A stretch of 52,635 bases of DNA from Acidobacteriota bacterium. Its GTDB lineage: Bacteria; Acidobacteriota; Terriglobia; UBA7540. Below the pieces are notes generated by a model. That model was not told where the DNA came from. It saw only the letters and a list, made by a program, of their open reading frames with translations, and ran no database searches. The stretch is taken from assembly GCA_021787735.1 (NCBI GenBank), contig JAJYLL010000022.1:1-52635 (forward strand). Direction: 5' to 3'. Position 1 is the first letter of the stretch, and each line of letters opens with the position of its first letter. Both the position numbers and the translations under genes were made by a program. Of this stretch, positions 1-8,764 are shown one piece after another.

Positions 1-1329
1 GCCGCGGACCGCACCGGGCACATGATCCTGCAGACCATGTACCAGCAGTGCCTGAAGAACCAGGTGCACTTCTACGATGAGTACCACGTGCTGGACCTGC
101 TGATCGAACAGGGGCGCTGCGCCGGTGTGGTGGCGCTCTGCCTGGCTACAGGTGAACTCCACACCTTCCACGCCAAGGCCGTGATTTTTGCCACGGGCGG
201 CTGCGGAAGGATGTTCAGTGTGACCTCCAACGCCCTCGCCCTTACGGGCGATGGCATGGGCGTGGTGCTGCGGCGAGGGATTCCGCTGGAGGACATGGAA
301 TTCTTCCAGTTCCATCCCACCGGCATCTACAAGATGGGCATCCTGCTCAGTGAGGCTGCGCGCGGCGAAGGTTCCATTCTGAGGAACAAGGATGGCGAGC
401 GCTTTATGGAGCGCTATGCGCCCACGCTGCTGGACCTGGCTCCGCGCGACATGGTTTCACGCGCAATTTACCGCGAAATCCGCGAAGGGCGCGGCATCGG
501 CGGGAAGAATTACGTCCACCTCGACATGACGCACCTGGGCCGGGAGGTGCTGGATCAGAAGCTGCCCGACATCACGGACTTTGTGCGGACTTACCTGGGA
601 ATTGAGCCCGCCAAGGAACTGATTCCTATACAACCCACAGCGCATTATGCGATGGGAGGAATTCCGACTGACAACGACGGCCGTGTGGTGATCGATGAGA
701 AGAACACGCCGATCCCCGGGCTTTATGCCGCAGGTGAAACGGCTTGCGTCTCAGTGCACGGAGGCAACCGCCTGGGCACCAATTCGCTGGTTGACATCCT
801 GGTGTTCGGCCGGCGCAGCGGCCGCCATGCCGCGCGGTTTATCAAGGAAAATGAACTGCCGCCGCTCGGTGAGAAACCCGAAGAACGCTCGCGCGAAATC
901 CTGGACCGGTTGCTCTCAAGCCAGGGCCAGGAGCGCGCTGCCGACATCAGGGACACGCTCCAGAAGGAAATGATGGAGAAGGCTTCCGTCTTTCGCGAAG
1001 CCGGAACGCTGGCGGCTATGCGTGAAAAACTCAAGGAGATTCGCGGCCGCTACGCGAACGTCATGATTGAGGACCGGGGCACGAAGTATAACACCCAGTT
1101 GCTTGAAATTTTCGAACTCGGGGTCATGATTGACCTGGCCGACGTGCTGGTGGAAGGCGCACTGGCCCGCCAGGAGAGCCGCGGAGCACATTCCCGCGAA
1201 GATTTCCCCAAGCGCGACGACCCCAATTTCCTGAAGCACACTTTGGCTTATCTTGGACCCAAGGGAGTCGAGTTGGCCTATAAGCCAGTGAGGATCACGA
1301 GGTTCGAGCCCAAGGAAAGGAAGTACTAA
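1..1329 (+). CDS. sdhA: Succinate dehydrogenase/fumarate reductase flavoprotein subunit, 5' truncated
   Basis: FAD-bearing catalytic subunit of complex II, which oxidises succinate to fumarate at the cytoplasmic face of the membrane. The reading frame is open to base 1, so the N-terminus with the Rossmann motif and the FAD-linking histidine lies outside the window; about 442 residues remain. Visible family landmarks are ADRTGH at the very start, ATGGCGRMF, the substrate-site stretch FHPTGIY followed by EAARGEG, the AHYAMGGI segment, and the FAD-binding GLYAAGE with GGNRLGTNSL. The C-terminal helical capping domain is complete, ending in the basic RFEPKERKY. Only three bases separate it from sdhB. 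SdhA versus FrdA cannot be decided from sequence alone. Confidence 0.95.
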   Translation, partial: AADRTGHMILQTMYQQCLKNQVHFYDEYHVLDLLIEQGRCAGVVALCLATGELHTFHAKAVIFATGGCGRMFSVTSNALALTGDGMGVVLRRGIPLEDMEFFQFHPTGIYKMGILLSEAARGEGSILRNKDGERFMERYAPTLLDLAPRDMVSRAIYREIREGRGIGGKNYVHLDMTHLGREVLDQKLPDITDFVRTYLGIEPAKELIPIQPTAHYAMGGIPTDNDGRVVIDEKNTPIPGLYAAGETACVSVHGGNRLGTNSLVDILVFGRRSGRHAARFIKENELPPLGEKPEERSREILDRLLSSQGQERAADIRDTLQKEMMEKASVFREAGTLAAMREKLKEIRGRYANVMIEDRGTKYNTQLLEIFELGVMIDLADVLVEGALARQESRGAHSREDFPKRDDPNFLKHTLAYLGPKGVELAYKPVRITRFEPKERKY

Positions 1330-1332
1330 CCC

Positions 1333-2031
1333 ATGCAGGTGACGCTGAAAATCCGGCGCTTCAATTCGGAGAAGGACTCGGAACCGTGGTGGGGTGAATA
1401 TAAGTTTGAAGCCGAGCCTACCGACCGTCTGCTCGATGCCCTGAACCACGTGAAGTGGTATCTCGACGGGACCCTGACCTATCGCCGCTCCTGCGCGCAC
1501 GGCGTTTGCGGCTCAGACGCCATGCTGATCAATGGCCACAACGGTCTGGCCTGCAAGTTGCTGCTGAAGAACCTGGGCAATAAGATCACCGTGGAGCCCA
1601 TGAGGGGCCTTCGCGTTGTCAAGGACCTGCTGGTCGATATGGAGTCATTCTTCGACAAGTACAAGGCGATCAAGCCTTACCTCATTACGGAATCGCCGGA
1701 GCCCGAGCAGGAAAGACTGCAATCGATTGAAGACCGCGAGAAATTTGATGACACGACGAAATGCATTCTCTGCGGCGCCTGCACTACATCCTGTCCGTCT
1801 TTCTGGGCCAATTCGGAGTATCTGGGGCCGGCGGCCATCGTCAACGCCCATCGGTTTATCTTTGACAGCCGCGACGAAGGGAAAGAAGAGCGGCTGGCTG
1901 TCCTGAATGCCGCCGAAGGGGTCTGGCGCTGCCGGACTATTTTCAATTGCGTTGAAGCCTGTCCGCGTGGCATTAACGTGACCCGCGCCATCGGGGAAGT
2001 CAAGAAGGCCTTGCTCTTCCGCAGACCTTGA
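1333..2031 (+). CDS. sdhB: Succinate dehydrogenase/fumarate reductase iron-sulfur subunit
   Basis: Carries electrons from the flavin of SdhA to the quinone site through three Fe-S clusters. The 232-residue length is normal for SdhB. The N-terminal [2Fe-2S] domain shows RRSCAHGVCGSDAM followed by the distal Cys in NGLAC. The C-terminal domain has CILCGACTTSCP for [4Fe-4S] and a later CRTIFNCVEACP for the [3Fe-4S]/[4Fe-4S] pair. It starts three bases after sdhA, so the two are co-transcribed. No membrane-anchor gene (sdhC/D) follows, so any anchor gene must lie upstream, beyond the window edge. Confidence 0.95.
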   Translation: MQVTLKIRRFNSEKDSEPWWGEYKFEAEPTDRLLDALNHVKWYLDGTLTYRRSCAHGVCGSDAMLINGHNGLACKLLLKNLGNKITVEPMRGLRVVKDLLVDMESFFDKYKAIKPYLITESPEPEQERLQSIEDREKFDDTTKCILCGACTTSCPSFWANSEYLGPAAIVNAHRFIFDSRDEGKEERLAVLNAAEGVWRCRTIFNCVEACPRGINVTRAIGEVKKALLFRRP

Positions 2032-2069
2032 CTATGCCTCTGGAGTTCCCCCCTGCCCGATACGATATC

Positions 2070-2098
2070 TCCTGGAGGATTTTCATGTCCTTCCAGGA
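2070..2098 (+). terminator. Weak hairpin after sdhB
   Basis: Inverted repeat TCCTGGA (2070-2076) and TCCAGGA (2092-2098) with a 15-nt loop, 38 bases past the sdhB stop. There is no run of T after it, so intrinsic termination is doubtful. It may be a 3' stabiliser or chance. Confidence 0.25.
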
Positions 2099-2189
2099 TT
2101 CCACCTTATTCACGCGACGTGAACTGCCGCCTGGCATGAGTGCGTCTATGGCCCTTGTCGGCGTGTCCCGCAAACCTGGGAGGTAGCCG

Positions 2190-3368
2190 ATGAAATCTAA
2201 TGCTCTAGGAAACTCCCCGGTCCGCAAGCGTTTCGATCTGCTGATTCGGGGTGGCAGAGTTATTGATCCGTCGCAGGACCTTGACGCCGTGCGCGACGTT
2301 GGGATCGCGGGCGGTAAGATCGCCCGCATTGAAGCGAACATTCCCGGCGATGAGGCGCTGGAGGTCATTGAGGCAGGCGGGAAGATCGTGACGCCGGGCC
2401 TGATTGATATTCACACTCACGTCTTTCCGTACGTCGGGCCCTATGGAATCGAGCCTGACCCCTACTGCCTGCACCGGGGTGTTACCACGGTGGTGGATGC
2501 GGGCACATCGGGCGCGTTCAGTTTTCCTGTCTTTCGAAAGTTCATCATCGAGCGGGCTGCTACGCGCATCCGGGCGCTTCTCCATGTGGTCTCAATCGGG
2601 ATGATCGCCGGCGGCACGCCGAACATGGGCGAACTCGAAGACCTGCGATATTGCGTTCCGAAAATTGCCATTGAAGAGGTGAACAAGAACCGCGATCTGA
2701 TTGTGGGCTTGAAAATACGCTTTTCCAGGGGCTACACCGGACCCAATGATTACGAGGGCATGAAGCGCGCTCGTGAGGCCGCGGATGAATTGCGGCTGCC
2801 CCTCATGATTCATATCGGCTGGGCTCATACGGCGCTGCCCAAGCTGCTGGAGCTGATGAAAAAAGGCGACGTGGTTACACATTCTTTCAATGGCCGTCCG
2901 AACGGAATTATCGACGAGGACGGGAAGCTTCTGCCGGAGGTGATTGAGGCCCGCCAGCGCGGAGTGCTGTTCGATGTGGGTCATGGAGCTGGAAGCTTTT
3001 CGTTTGACATGATGGAAAAATGCCTGCAGCAGGATTTCCTGCCCGATACGATTTCGAGCGACCTCTATTCCGCTAACATCGATGGTCCCGTGTTTGACCT
3101 GGTCACGACGCTCTCAAAATTTCTGATGCTCGGGTTGAGCCTGCGGCAGGTCATTGAACGAGCGGCCGCAAGGGCCGCGCGGGTGTTTGATTTTGGGGCT
3201 GAAATTGGAGCCCTGCGGCCGGGCGCTGAAGCCGACGTCAGCGTGCTGGAACTGCGTGAAGGAAAGTTCGTTTTTGCCGACTCGGGAGGCAAAACGCGGA
3301 CCGGGCGGCAGAAGATCGAGCCGGTGGTGACCATCCGCGACGGAAAGGCATATTACCCCACAGCGTAA
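2190..3368 (+). CDS. Amidohydrolase/deacetylase-family metallohydrolase (dihydroorotase-like)
   Basis: A 392-residue cyclic amidohydrolase of the dihydroorotase/adenine-deaminase-like group, predicted to hydrolyse a cyclic amide or N-acyl bond with a bound metal pair. The N-terminal beta domain is typical (LLIRGGRVIDPSQ), followed by PGLIDIHTH with metal ligands His75 and His77. Later candidates for metal-site residues are LMIHIGWAH, VVTHSF and the ISSDLYS aspartate. The C-terminal beta domain (GALRPGAEADVSVLEL) is complete. Length and the HVFPYVGPYGIEPD stretch resemble the deacetylase-annotated amidohydrolases, not true PyrC. The substrate is unknown. It stands alone, 158 bp after sdhB, and converges with the hydrolase gene downstream. 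Confidence 0.85.
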   Translation: MKSNALGNSPVRKRFDLLIRGGRVIDPSQDLDAVRDVGIAGGKIARIEANIPGDEALEVIEAGGKIVTPGLIDIHTHVFPYVGPYGIEPDPYCLHRGVTTVVDAGTSGAFSFPVFRKFIIERAATRIRALLHVVSIGMIAGGTPNMGELEDLRYCVPKIAIEEVNKNRDLIVGLKIRFSRGYTGPNDYEGMKRAREAADELRLPLMIHIGWAHTALPKLLELMKKGDVVTHSFNGRPNGIIDEDGKLLPEVIEARQRGVLFDVGHGAGSFSFDMMEKCLQQDFLPDTISSDLYSANIDGPVFDLVTTLSKFLMLGLSLRQVIERAAARAARVFDFGAEIGALRPGAEADVSVLELREGKFVFADSGGKTRTGRQKIEPVVTIRDGKAYYPTA

Positions 3369-3408
3369 CTCATGGCTTTCAACGCCTCCGCGTAAAGTGT
3401 CCCGCGGA

Positions 3409-3428
3409 TGACCGGCAGCGGCCGGTCA
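3409..3428. terminator. Perfect 8-bp hairpin between convergent genes
   Basis: TGACCGGC (3409-3416), loop AGCG, GCCGGTCA (3421-3428). The right arm includes the stop codon of the minus-strand hydrolase, and the plus-strand amidohydrolase ends 40 bases upstream. A strong stem sitting between convergent genes fits a bidirectional end of transcription, but there is no U-tract on either strand. Confidence 0.45.
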
Positions 3429-4178
3429 CTTCAGGTGCTTGTCAAGAAACTCCAGCGTTCGGGCCTTGGCGTCCTTTGCCGCTTCCGGACGATAGCCTGC
3501 CTTGTTATTTTCGTTTTCAAAAGCGTGGCTGGCGCCGGGGTAGATCTTGGCGTCGATTGACTTGCCCTGCGCTTGCAGCGCCTTTTCAAACGCGTGCACT
3601 GCGGAGGGCGGAATGCCGTGGTCCTCAGCGCCGAAATTTCCCATCAGAGGTGCCTTGATCTTTTTGATTTCGGCCGGGTCCGTTGTGAGCTCGCCATAAT
3701 CAATCACGCACGCGGCAAGCTTTGGCTCATGAATGGCAAGCTGCAGCGAGTATCCACCGCCCATGCACCACCCGATGGAACCGATCTTGTCCATATTGAC
3801 ATTCGGCATTGCAGCCAGATAATTGTATGCGGCCTTCAGATCGCGAATTGCGCGGTCGCGGGGCAGGCTCCGCGCCAGTTTGCTTGCTTCTGAGGGCACT
3901 GCGGTTACCTGGCCGTGATAGAGGTCGGGAGCGAGCGCAACATAGCCGTGCTCAGCGAACTCACGGGCTTGCTCCTTAACCCAATCATTCAATCCCCACC
4001 ATTCCTGAATAACCACCAGCGCAGGATGGCGGCCCGGCGAAGTGGGCATTGCCAGATAGCCCGAAGCGGTTTCAGCTCCGCTCTTGAAATGAACGGTTTC
4101 TGTCTTGACGGGTGCCTGGGCACCTGCAAAGGACGCGACAAACAAACTGACACAAATGAGCATCGCAATTCTATGCAT
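3426..4178 (-). CDS. Secreted dienelactone hydrolase family protein
   Basis: An alpha/beta hydrolase of 250 residues with an N-terminal signal peptide (MHRIAMLICVSLFVASFAGA, cleavage near AGAQA). The DLH-type triad is visible: nucleophile Cys138 in GWCMGG, Asp186 in GAEDHGI and His218 in GASHAF. The region around QEWWGLNDWVKEQAREFA is typical of the family. Predicted periplasmic ester or lactone hydrolase; exported DLH-like proteins rarely act on true dienelactones, so the substrate is open. It is transcribed alone, convergent with the amidohydrolase and divergent from the CRTAC1 gene. Confidence 0.88.
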   Translation of the reverse strand: MHRIAMLICVSLFVASFAGAQAPVKTETVHFKSGAETASGYLAMPTSPGRHPALVVIQEWWGLNDWVKEQAREFAEHGYVALAPDLYHGQVTAVPSEASKLARSLPRDRAIRDLKAAYNYLAAMPNVNMDKIGSIGWCMGGGYSLQLAIHEPKLAACVIDYGELTTDPAEIKKIKAPLMGNFGAEDHGIPPSAVHAFEKALQAQGKSIDAKIYPGASHAFENENNKAGYRPEAAKDAKARTLEFLDKHLK

Positions 4179-4311
4179 TGAGTGCCTCCCCCAGCGAAAG
4201 GTGGTATGACTTCAGCTATGATTATAGTCTCGAAATCAGACGGTTTGCGATGGAGATTGTTGCAGATAGCTCGCGGGGTAAGGGGATTCTCCTGCATGGC
4301 AAGGCGTGGCG

Positions 4312-4337
4312 CTGACAGGAGGTTCTTGTAGTATAAT
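4312..4337 (+). promoter_or_regulatory. Candidate promoter of the CRTAC1 gene
   Basis: A perfect -10 hexamer TATAAT (4332-4337) is preceded by CTGACA (4312-4317), a near match to the -35 box. The 14-nt spacer is shorter than the usual 16-18, so the -35 assignment is weak. It would give a leader of about 145 nt to the start at 4489. Confidence 0.4.
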
Positions 4338-4488
4338 TGGCATTTTGTTGCCGGATGAATGTTGAGTACACGCCGTTGGAGCCACACAGCAGCGAATTTA
4401 TATCGCCCGTTGGCTTTCCAGGTCCGCGGCGGTGGAGGCGCTTCGGCTAGGGCATTACTTGGGGAACCGCCGGCATCTTAAGTTCCGC

Positions 4489-6273
4489 ATGAAACTGTCT
4501 CGCCGCCAAATCCTGGGTTCGGGAGCGGCCCTCTTGGGCTCCAATCTGATGGAAGTCGTAACGACGCCCATCTGGAAATGGACGGGAATTCCTGTTCTCA
4601 AAGCCGCGGGAGTTCCTAATCCTGAAAGCTCTATCCCCGTCACCTTCGTGGATGTTGCGAAAGAGGCCGGCTTGAATTCCGTGAACGTGTGGGGCGGGGT
4701 CCATATCAAGAACTACATTATCGAGGCCAAAGGCAACGGTATTGCCTTCTTTGATTACGACAATGATGGCTGGATTGATATCTATCTGACCAACGGAACA
4801 CGGCTGAACACGACATGGCCTCCCGGCCAGACGCCCACAACGCACCTCTACAAGAACAACCGCGACGGAACCTTCACCGATGTGACGGAGCACGCCGGAA
4901 TCGGGCGACCGGGCTGGCAAACAGGGGTTTGTGTTGGCGATTACGACAACGACGGCTGGGATGACATTTTCCTGACGTTTTGGGGACACAACATCCTGTT
5001 CCACAATAACGGCGACGGGACGTTTACCGATGTCACCAAGAAGGCAGGCCTTTATAAGGACGAAGTTCGATGGGGCACTGGCTGCACCTGGATCGATTAC
5101 GACCGCGACGGATCCCTGGATCTTTTCGTAGCCAATTACATCGTGCTGGATCTTGAAAATGTGCCCGCTCCGGGCCAGACCGGTTACTGCCAGTGGAAGG
5201 GCCTTCCAGTGATGTGCGGGCCGCGCGGCCTGCCCCCCGGATCAAATCTTTTTTACCACAACAACGGGGATGGGACTTTTACCGATGTGTCTGAGGAGTC
5301 GGGCATCCTGGCACCGGGTCCCCGGTATGCGATCACTGCCGTATCCTACGACTTTGACAATGACGGTTGGCCGGACATCTACGTAGCCGTTGATTCCGAA
5401 CCGAGCATCCTGTTCCACAACAAGCACGATGGAACGTTTGAAGACATCGGCGTGATGGCAGGATGCGCTTATAACGAAGACGGCCAGGAGCAGGCCGGCA
5501 TGGGAATTGGTGTGGGCGATTACGACTGCGACGGCTGGCTCGACATCTTCAAGACCAACTTTTCTGATGATACGTCTGATCTCTACCACAACAATGGTGA
5601 CGGCACTTTCACCGACGTCACTTTTATGGCTGGAGTGGGCCAGGACAGGGAGGACGTGAAGTGGGGATGCGGTTTTGTGGATTACGATAACGACGGCTGG
5701 GCAGACATCATCCAAGTGGATGGCCACGTTTACCCCATGATTGACAATTATCACCTTGATCAATCATTCAAGGAGCCCAGAGTCGTTTATCACAATCTCG
5801 GGAATGGAAGATTCAAGAACGTCTCTGCCGAGATGGGACCGGGAATCAACGCGCGGTTTTCGAGCCGCGGCTGCGCGTTTGGCGATTACGATAACGACGG
5901 CGACATCGACGTCGTGATCTCTAACATGAATGACCTGCCGTCGCTGCTCCGCAACGATGGCGGGAATAAGAACAACTGGATCAAGCTCAAACTGATCGGA
6001 ACCGTCTGCAACCGGACGGCGATTGGTGCCCGCGCTTACGTGACTGTTGGAAAGCACCGGCAGATGGATGAGGTCCATAGCGGGACCAGCGTGATTTCCC
6101 AAAGCGATTTGCGACTGCATTTTGGCGTCGGCAAAGCCAAGACGATTGACCTGATTGAAGTCACGTGGCCCACCACACAAAAAATCGAGAAGTTTGCCAA
6201 CGTGGACGTGAACCAGATCCTGACCATCCGCGAGGGTCATGGGATTATCAAGAAGACAAAACCCGGCACGTAG
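4489..6273 (+). CDS. CRTAC1-family FG-GAP/VCBS repeat protein with UnbV domain, Tat-exported
   Basis: A 594-residue exported beta-propeller-like protein. The chosen ATG gives MKLSRRQILGSGAALLGS, a Tat-type leader; an in-frame ATG at 4432 would add 19 residues ahead of it. At least six FG-GAP/VCBS repeats with calcium-binding-like DYDNDGW(I/D/A)D cores occur (for example FFDYDNDGWIDI, GDYDNDGWDDI, DFDNDGWPDI, GDYDCDGWLDI, DYDNDGWADI, GDYDNDGDIDV), each followed by a LFHNNGDGTFTDV-type strand. The C-terminal part (GARAYVTVGKHRQMDEVHSG, then LHFGVGKAKTIDLIEVTWP) is the ASPIC/UnbV domain. Such proteins are abundant in Acidobacteria and Planctomycetes; the role is probably extracytoplasmic binding, but unproven. 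Confidence 0.9.
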   Translation: MKLSRRQILGSGAALLGSNLMEVVTTPIWKWTGIPVLKAAGVPNPESSIPVTFVDVAKEAGLNSVNVWGGVHIKNYIIEAKGNGIAFFDYDNDGWIDIYLTNGTRLNTTWPPGQTPTTHLYKNNRDGTFTDVTEHAGIGRPGWQTGVCVGDYDNDGWDDIFLTFWGHNILFHNNGDGTFTDVTKKAGLYKDEVRWGTGCTWIDYDRDGSLDLFVANYIVLDLENVPAPGQTGYCQWKGLPVMCGPRGLPPGSNLFYHNNGDGTFTDVSEESGILAPGPRYAITAVSYDFDNDGWPDIYVAVDSEPSILFHNKHDGTFEDIGVMAGCAYNEDGQEQAGMGIGVGDYDCDGWLDIFKTNFSDDTSDLYHNNGDGTFTDVTFMAGVGQDREDVKWGCGFVDYDNDGWADIIQVDGHVYPMIDNYHLDQSFKEPRVVYHNLGNGRFKNVSAEMGPGINARFSSRGCAFGDYDNDGDIDVVISNMNDLPSLLRNDGGNKNNWIKLKLIGTVCNRTAIGARAYVTVGKHRQMDEVHSGTSVISQSDLRLHFGVGKAKTIDLIEVTWPTTQKIEKFANVDVNQILTIREGHGIIKKTKPGT

Positions 6274-6347
6274 TCCTGCATCCGGTTCAGCGGGCTCCTG
6301 TAATCCAATCCAGAATGTGGGTAGAATTGAATAGTTGACGGAACACA

Positions 6348-6379
6348 CCGGCAGATGGCTTTGCCGGGTTTCTTGTTTT
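6348..6379 (+). terminator. Rho-independent terminator after the CRTAC1 gene
   Basis: CCGGCA (6348-6353), an 8-nt loop, TGCCGG (6362-6367), then GTTTCTTGTTTT. The stem plus T-rich tail sits 75 bases past the CRTAC1 stop and before the start preferred for the next gene. Confidence 0.6.
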
Positions 6380-6407
6380 GAGGGATTGCTTGAGTTCGCC
6401 GAATGTT

Positions 6408-6412
6408 GGAGG
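6408..6412 (+). promoter_or_regulatory. Shine-Dalgarno site that sets a TTG start
   Basis: GGAGG lies 7 bases before the TTG at 6420. The longer reading from the TTG at 6378 has no such site and would overlap the terminator tail, so 6420 is the better start for the IPT protein. Confidence 0.6.
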
Positions 6413-6419
6413 CCGTCTT

Positions 6420-7481
6420 TTGCGCTCATATCGGATAGTTGTTGCGGGGCTGGCTATTTTCTTCGTGTGCGCTTGCATGGGGCAGTCTGTCTGGCTGGTT
6501 TGCGCGCCTCTGCCAGGTGCCGAAGCGGACGCGACTCCGAAGATCGCCAGTATTCAACCCTCGCAAGCGCAACCAGGCAGCCACGTTACTGTGAAGATCT
6601 CCGGCGAGAAGTTTCTTTCCGGGGCGTACGCCACATTTTTCGATCCCGCCATCCATGTTCTCGCGACGCGGCGTACCAGTGAAACAGCGATGGAAGTGGA
6701 TATCGTTATTGGCGCAGCGGCGAAGGCGCAATCGGTGATCCTCTATGTTTCGAATCCCTCGGGTGAATCTGCCCAGACAGCATTCACAATTGCCTCGGCC
6801 AATGCCGAGCCCACGGAGGCAAGCACATCCTCACCGGCGGACTCTCCAGTTGTGACCAAAGTTGACCCACCCAGGGCCGAACCCGGCAGCAAGCAAAGCC
6901 TGAAGGTCACGGGCAAGAGCTTCAAGGAAGGCGCGAAGGTGGCATTTTCAAACCCCGGGATTCGTGTTTTGGAGACCCAATTCAAGAAGTCCACGCAGTT
7001 GGTCGCCCAGATCGAAGTTGCATCCAATGCGCCAACCGGCAAGACCGGCTTGTTTGTTATTAATCCCGACGATAGCGAAGTTGAGACAAGCTTTGAGATT
7101 GGAGGGGGAGTTGCAAAGAAGTCCGGGGCGGTAACTGCCAAGGCGACGACATCAACATCAACATCGACAAACACTGCAACTCAGCAATTCAGCGTGTACA
7201 ATCTTGGAGACGCCACCAGTATTTTCCAGCACCCCGGTCAGGCCAAGGGGCAACTGGTTGTGAAGAGCGGCAAACTCGAGTACAACCAGGACGGGAAAGT
7301 TGTCTTTGCAGTCAAGCCGGGCGATATCCAGGAAATTGCCCCCAATGTTTTTTTTGGACTGAACACCGGGACTTTCCATATCATCCTGGATTCCGGTAAG
7401 ACCTATAACTTTGTTTCCTCGACGCTTACACCCGCGGATACGAATTCAATCGTTGAATCCCTGCGCACTGCGCTGAAGTAA
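6420..7481 (+). CDS. Secreted protein with two IPT/TIG domains and a PH-like C-terminus
   Basis: A 353-residue exported protein of unknown function starting at TTG with a good ribosome-binding site. A hydrophobic signal (IVVAGLAIFFVCACMGQSVWL) is followed by two immunoglobulin-like IPT/TIG domains: one opening PKIASIQPSQAQPGSHVTV, the second PVVTKVDPPRAEPGSKQSLKV. A Thr/Ser-rich linker (TTSTSTSTNT) then leads to a roughly 100-residue domain (GQLVVKSGKLEYNQDGKVVF ... NFVSSTLTPADTNSIVESL) that reads like a small PH-type beta sandwich closed by a helix. Surface adhesion or scaffold roles are typical for IPT proteins; nothing here fixes a partner. It ends 3 bases from the convergent MscS gene. 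Confidence 0.75.
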   Translation: MRSYRIVVAGLAIFFVCACMGQSVWLVCAPLPGAEADATPKIASIQPSQAQPGSHVTVKISGEKFLSGAYATFFDPAIHVLATRRTSETAMEVDIVIGAAAKAQSVILYVSNPSGESAQTAFTIASANAEPTEASTSSPADSPVVTKVDPPRAEPGSKQSLKVTGKSFKEGAKVAFSNPGIRVLETQFKKSTQLVAQIEVASNAPTGKTGLFVINPDDSEVETSFEIGGGVAKKSGAVTAKATTSTSTSTNTATQQFSVYNLGDATSIFQHPGQAKGQLVVKSGKLEYNQDGKVVFAVKPGDIQEIAPNVFFGLNTGTFHIILDSGKTYNFVSSTLTPADTNSIVESLRTALK

Positions 7482-7484
7482 CAA

Positions 7485-8618
7485 CTAAGCGCCGGCATTT
7501 CGCTGTGTGCTTAAGTTGCTTGTGCCGGCCGACGTGGACCCGAGGGAAGGCGACAGGGGATTCGAATCTCTCAGCTCCATTTCCATGCGAGTTTTGGGAA
7601 GACTATTCGGATGCTTTTGCTGAATAAACGTGATCAACTTTTCGCGGACAAGACACCGCAAGTCCCAGGCCTTTGGAGAATCCGAGGCGCTCATCAAGGC
7701 ACGCAGTTCCATGGTGTGCTCGCTCGCATTGGTAACCTGTAGTCCCCAGACTTTTCTGTCCCACAGGTCTGTGGTTTCCAGAATGCGATGGAGTTCCTGC
7801 CGAATTTCTTCCACCGGGACGGTGTAATCAGTGTAGAGGAAAACCGTACCCAGCAGGTCTGCCGTGGCGCGCGTCCAGTTCTGAAACGGATGCTCGATAA
7901 AGTAGGAGATTGGCACGATGAGCCTGCGCAGATCCCATATTCGAACCACCACATAAGTGGTGGTGATCTCTTCGATCCAGCCCCATTCTCCTTCCACGAT
8001 GACCACGTCATTCAGCCGGATGGGTTCGGTAAGGGCGATCTGCAAGCCGGCAAGCAGGCTGGAAAGCGTTGGCCGGGCCGCCATGCCCATGACCAGTCCG
8101 GCAATGCCAGCCGACGCAAAAAGGCTGACGCCGAATTGGCGAACGCTCGGGAACGTCATCAGCATCACTGAACATGCAACGACGGAGGTGACAACAATGG
8201 CCGTCCGTCGGAGCACATGAATCTGCGTCTGGATTTTGCGCGCACGCAGGTCATCGCTGACGCCGATCTTGTATCTTTCAGCGGCGACATCTTCAAAAAC
8301 GTCGATCAGAACGATCAGCAACCAGGCCACCGCAGCAATCATTCCCAGGGCAATGATGTGGCGGATAATCCTCGTCGGCTCTGGGGGCAGAGAAGTGGCC
8401 GGCAGCGCCAGAAACAATGCCAGCAGCGGGAGGATCAATTTGGCCGGCTTGCGCCCGTGCTGGACCAGCGAATTATCGATCCCGCTTCCAGTCCGGCTCG
8501 CAAGCTGCTGCGCGGCGGAGAACAGGATCTTGTGAGCAATACGGGACAGAATGAGAGCCCCGAGTAGGATTGCGCCTGATGTTGCCCATTCTTTCCAGTT
8601 GCTTAACAGATGAGTCAT
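7485..8618 (-). CDS. MscS-family mechanosensitive ion channel
   Basis: A 377-residue inner-membrane channel opened by membrane tension to release solutes on hypo-osmotic shock. Hydrophobic segments occur near residues 12-32, 58-76, 85-108 and 138-158. The Gly/Ala-rich pore helix (GVSLFASAGIAGLVMGMAAR) is followed by the family signature LLAGLQIALTEPIRLNDVV, the beta domain (GWIEEITTTYVVVRIWDLRR) with PISYFIEHPFQNWTR, and an alpha/beta C-terminal domain. The extra transmembrane helices resemble YnaI/MscM-like members more than the three-helix E. coli MscS. The last 30 residues are Ser/Thr-rich and probably disordered. Monocistronic by context: convergent with the IPT gene and divergent from the kinase-like pair. 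Confidence 0.9.
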   Translation of the reverse strand: MTHLLSNWKEWATSGAILLGALILSRIAHKILFSAAQQLASRTGSGIDNSLVQHGRKPAKLILPLLALFLALPATSLPPEPTRIIRHIIALGMIAAVAWLLIVLIDVFEDVAAERYKIGVSDDLRARKIQTQIHVLRRTAIVVTSVVACSVMLMTFPSVRQFGVSLFASAGIAGLVMGMAARPTLSSLLAGLQIALTEPIRLNDVVIVEGEWGWIEEITTTYVVVRIWDLRRLIVPISYFIEHPFQNWTRATADLLGTVFLYTDYTVPVEEIRQELHRILETTDLWDRKVWGLQVTNASEHTMELRALMSASDSPKAWDLRCLVREKLITFIQQKHPNSLPKTRMEMELRDSNPLSPSLGSTSAGTSNLSTQRNAGA

Positions 8619-8706
8619 CGGTCATTACCTCCACGAGATGCTGGAATGGACCACGCGAGCTATGAAATACCCTTCCCCCAATATGCCACAGCTTCATGGC
8701 GTGCCT

Positions 8707-8721
8707 TTAATATGTTATAGT
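8707..8721 (+). promoter_or_regulatory. Extended -10 promoter of the kinase-like pair
   Basis: TTAATATGTTATAGT contains TG-T-TATAGT (8713-8721), an extended -10 element; no good -35 is seen at the usual distance. The same 14 bases TTAATATGTTATAG occur at 11630-11643 just ahead of the pyruvate:ferredoxin oxidoreductase gene. The leader to the TTG at 8765 would be about 37 nt. Confidence 0.45.
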
Positions 8722-8764
8722 TGAGTAGATTGGCAAGTTTGATTAACGCGTCCAGGTCTTTCTC

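Noticed and set aside
916..1500. Minus-strand open frame of 194 codons across the sdhA/sdhB junction
   Set aside because: Lies antisense to two clear conserved genes and has no family features.
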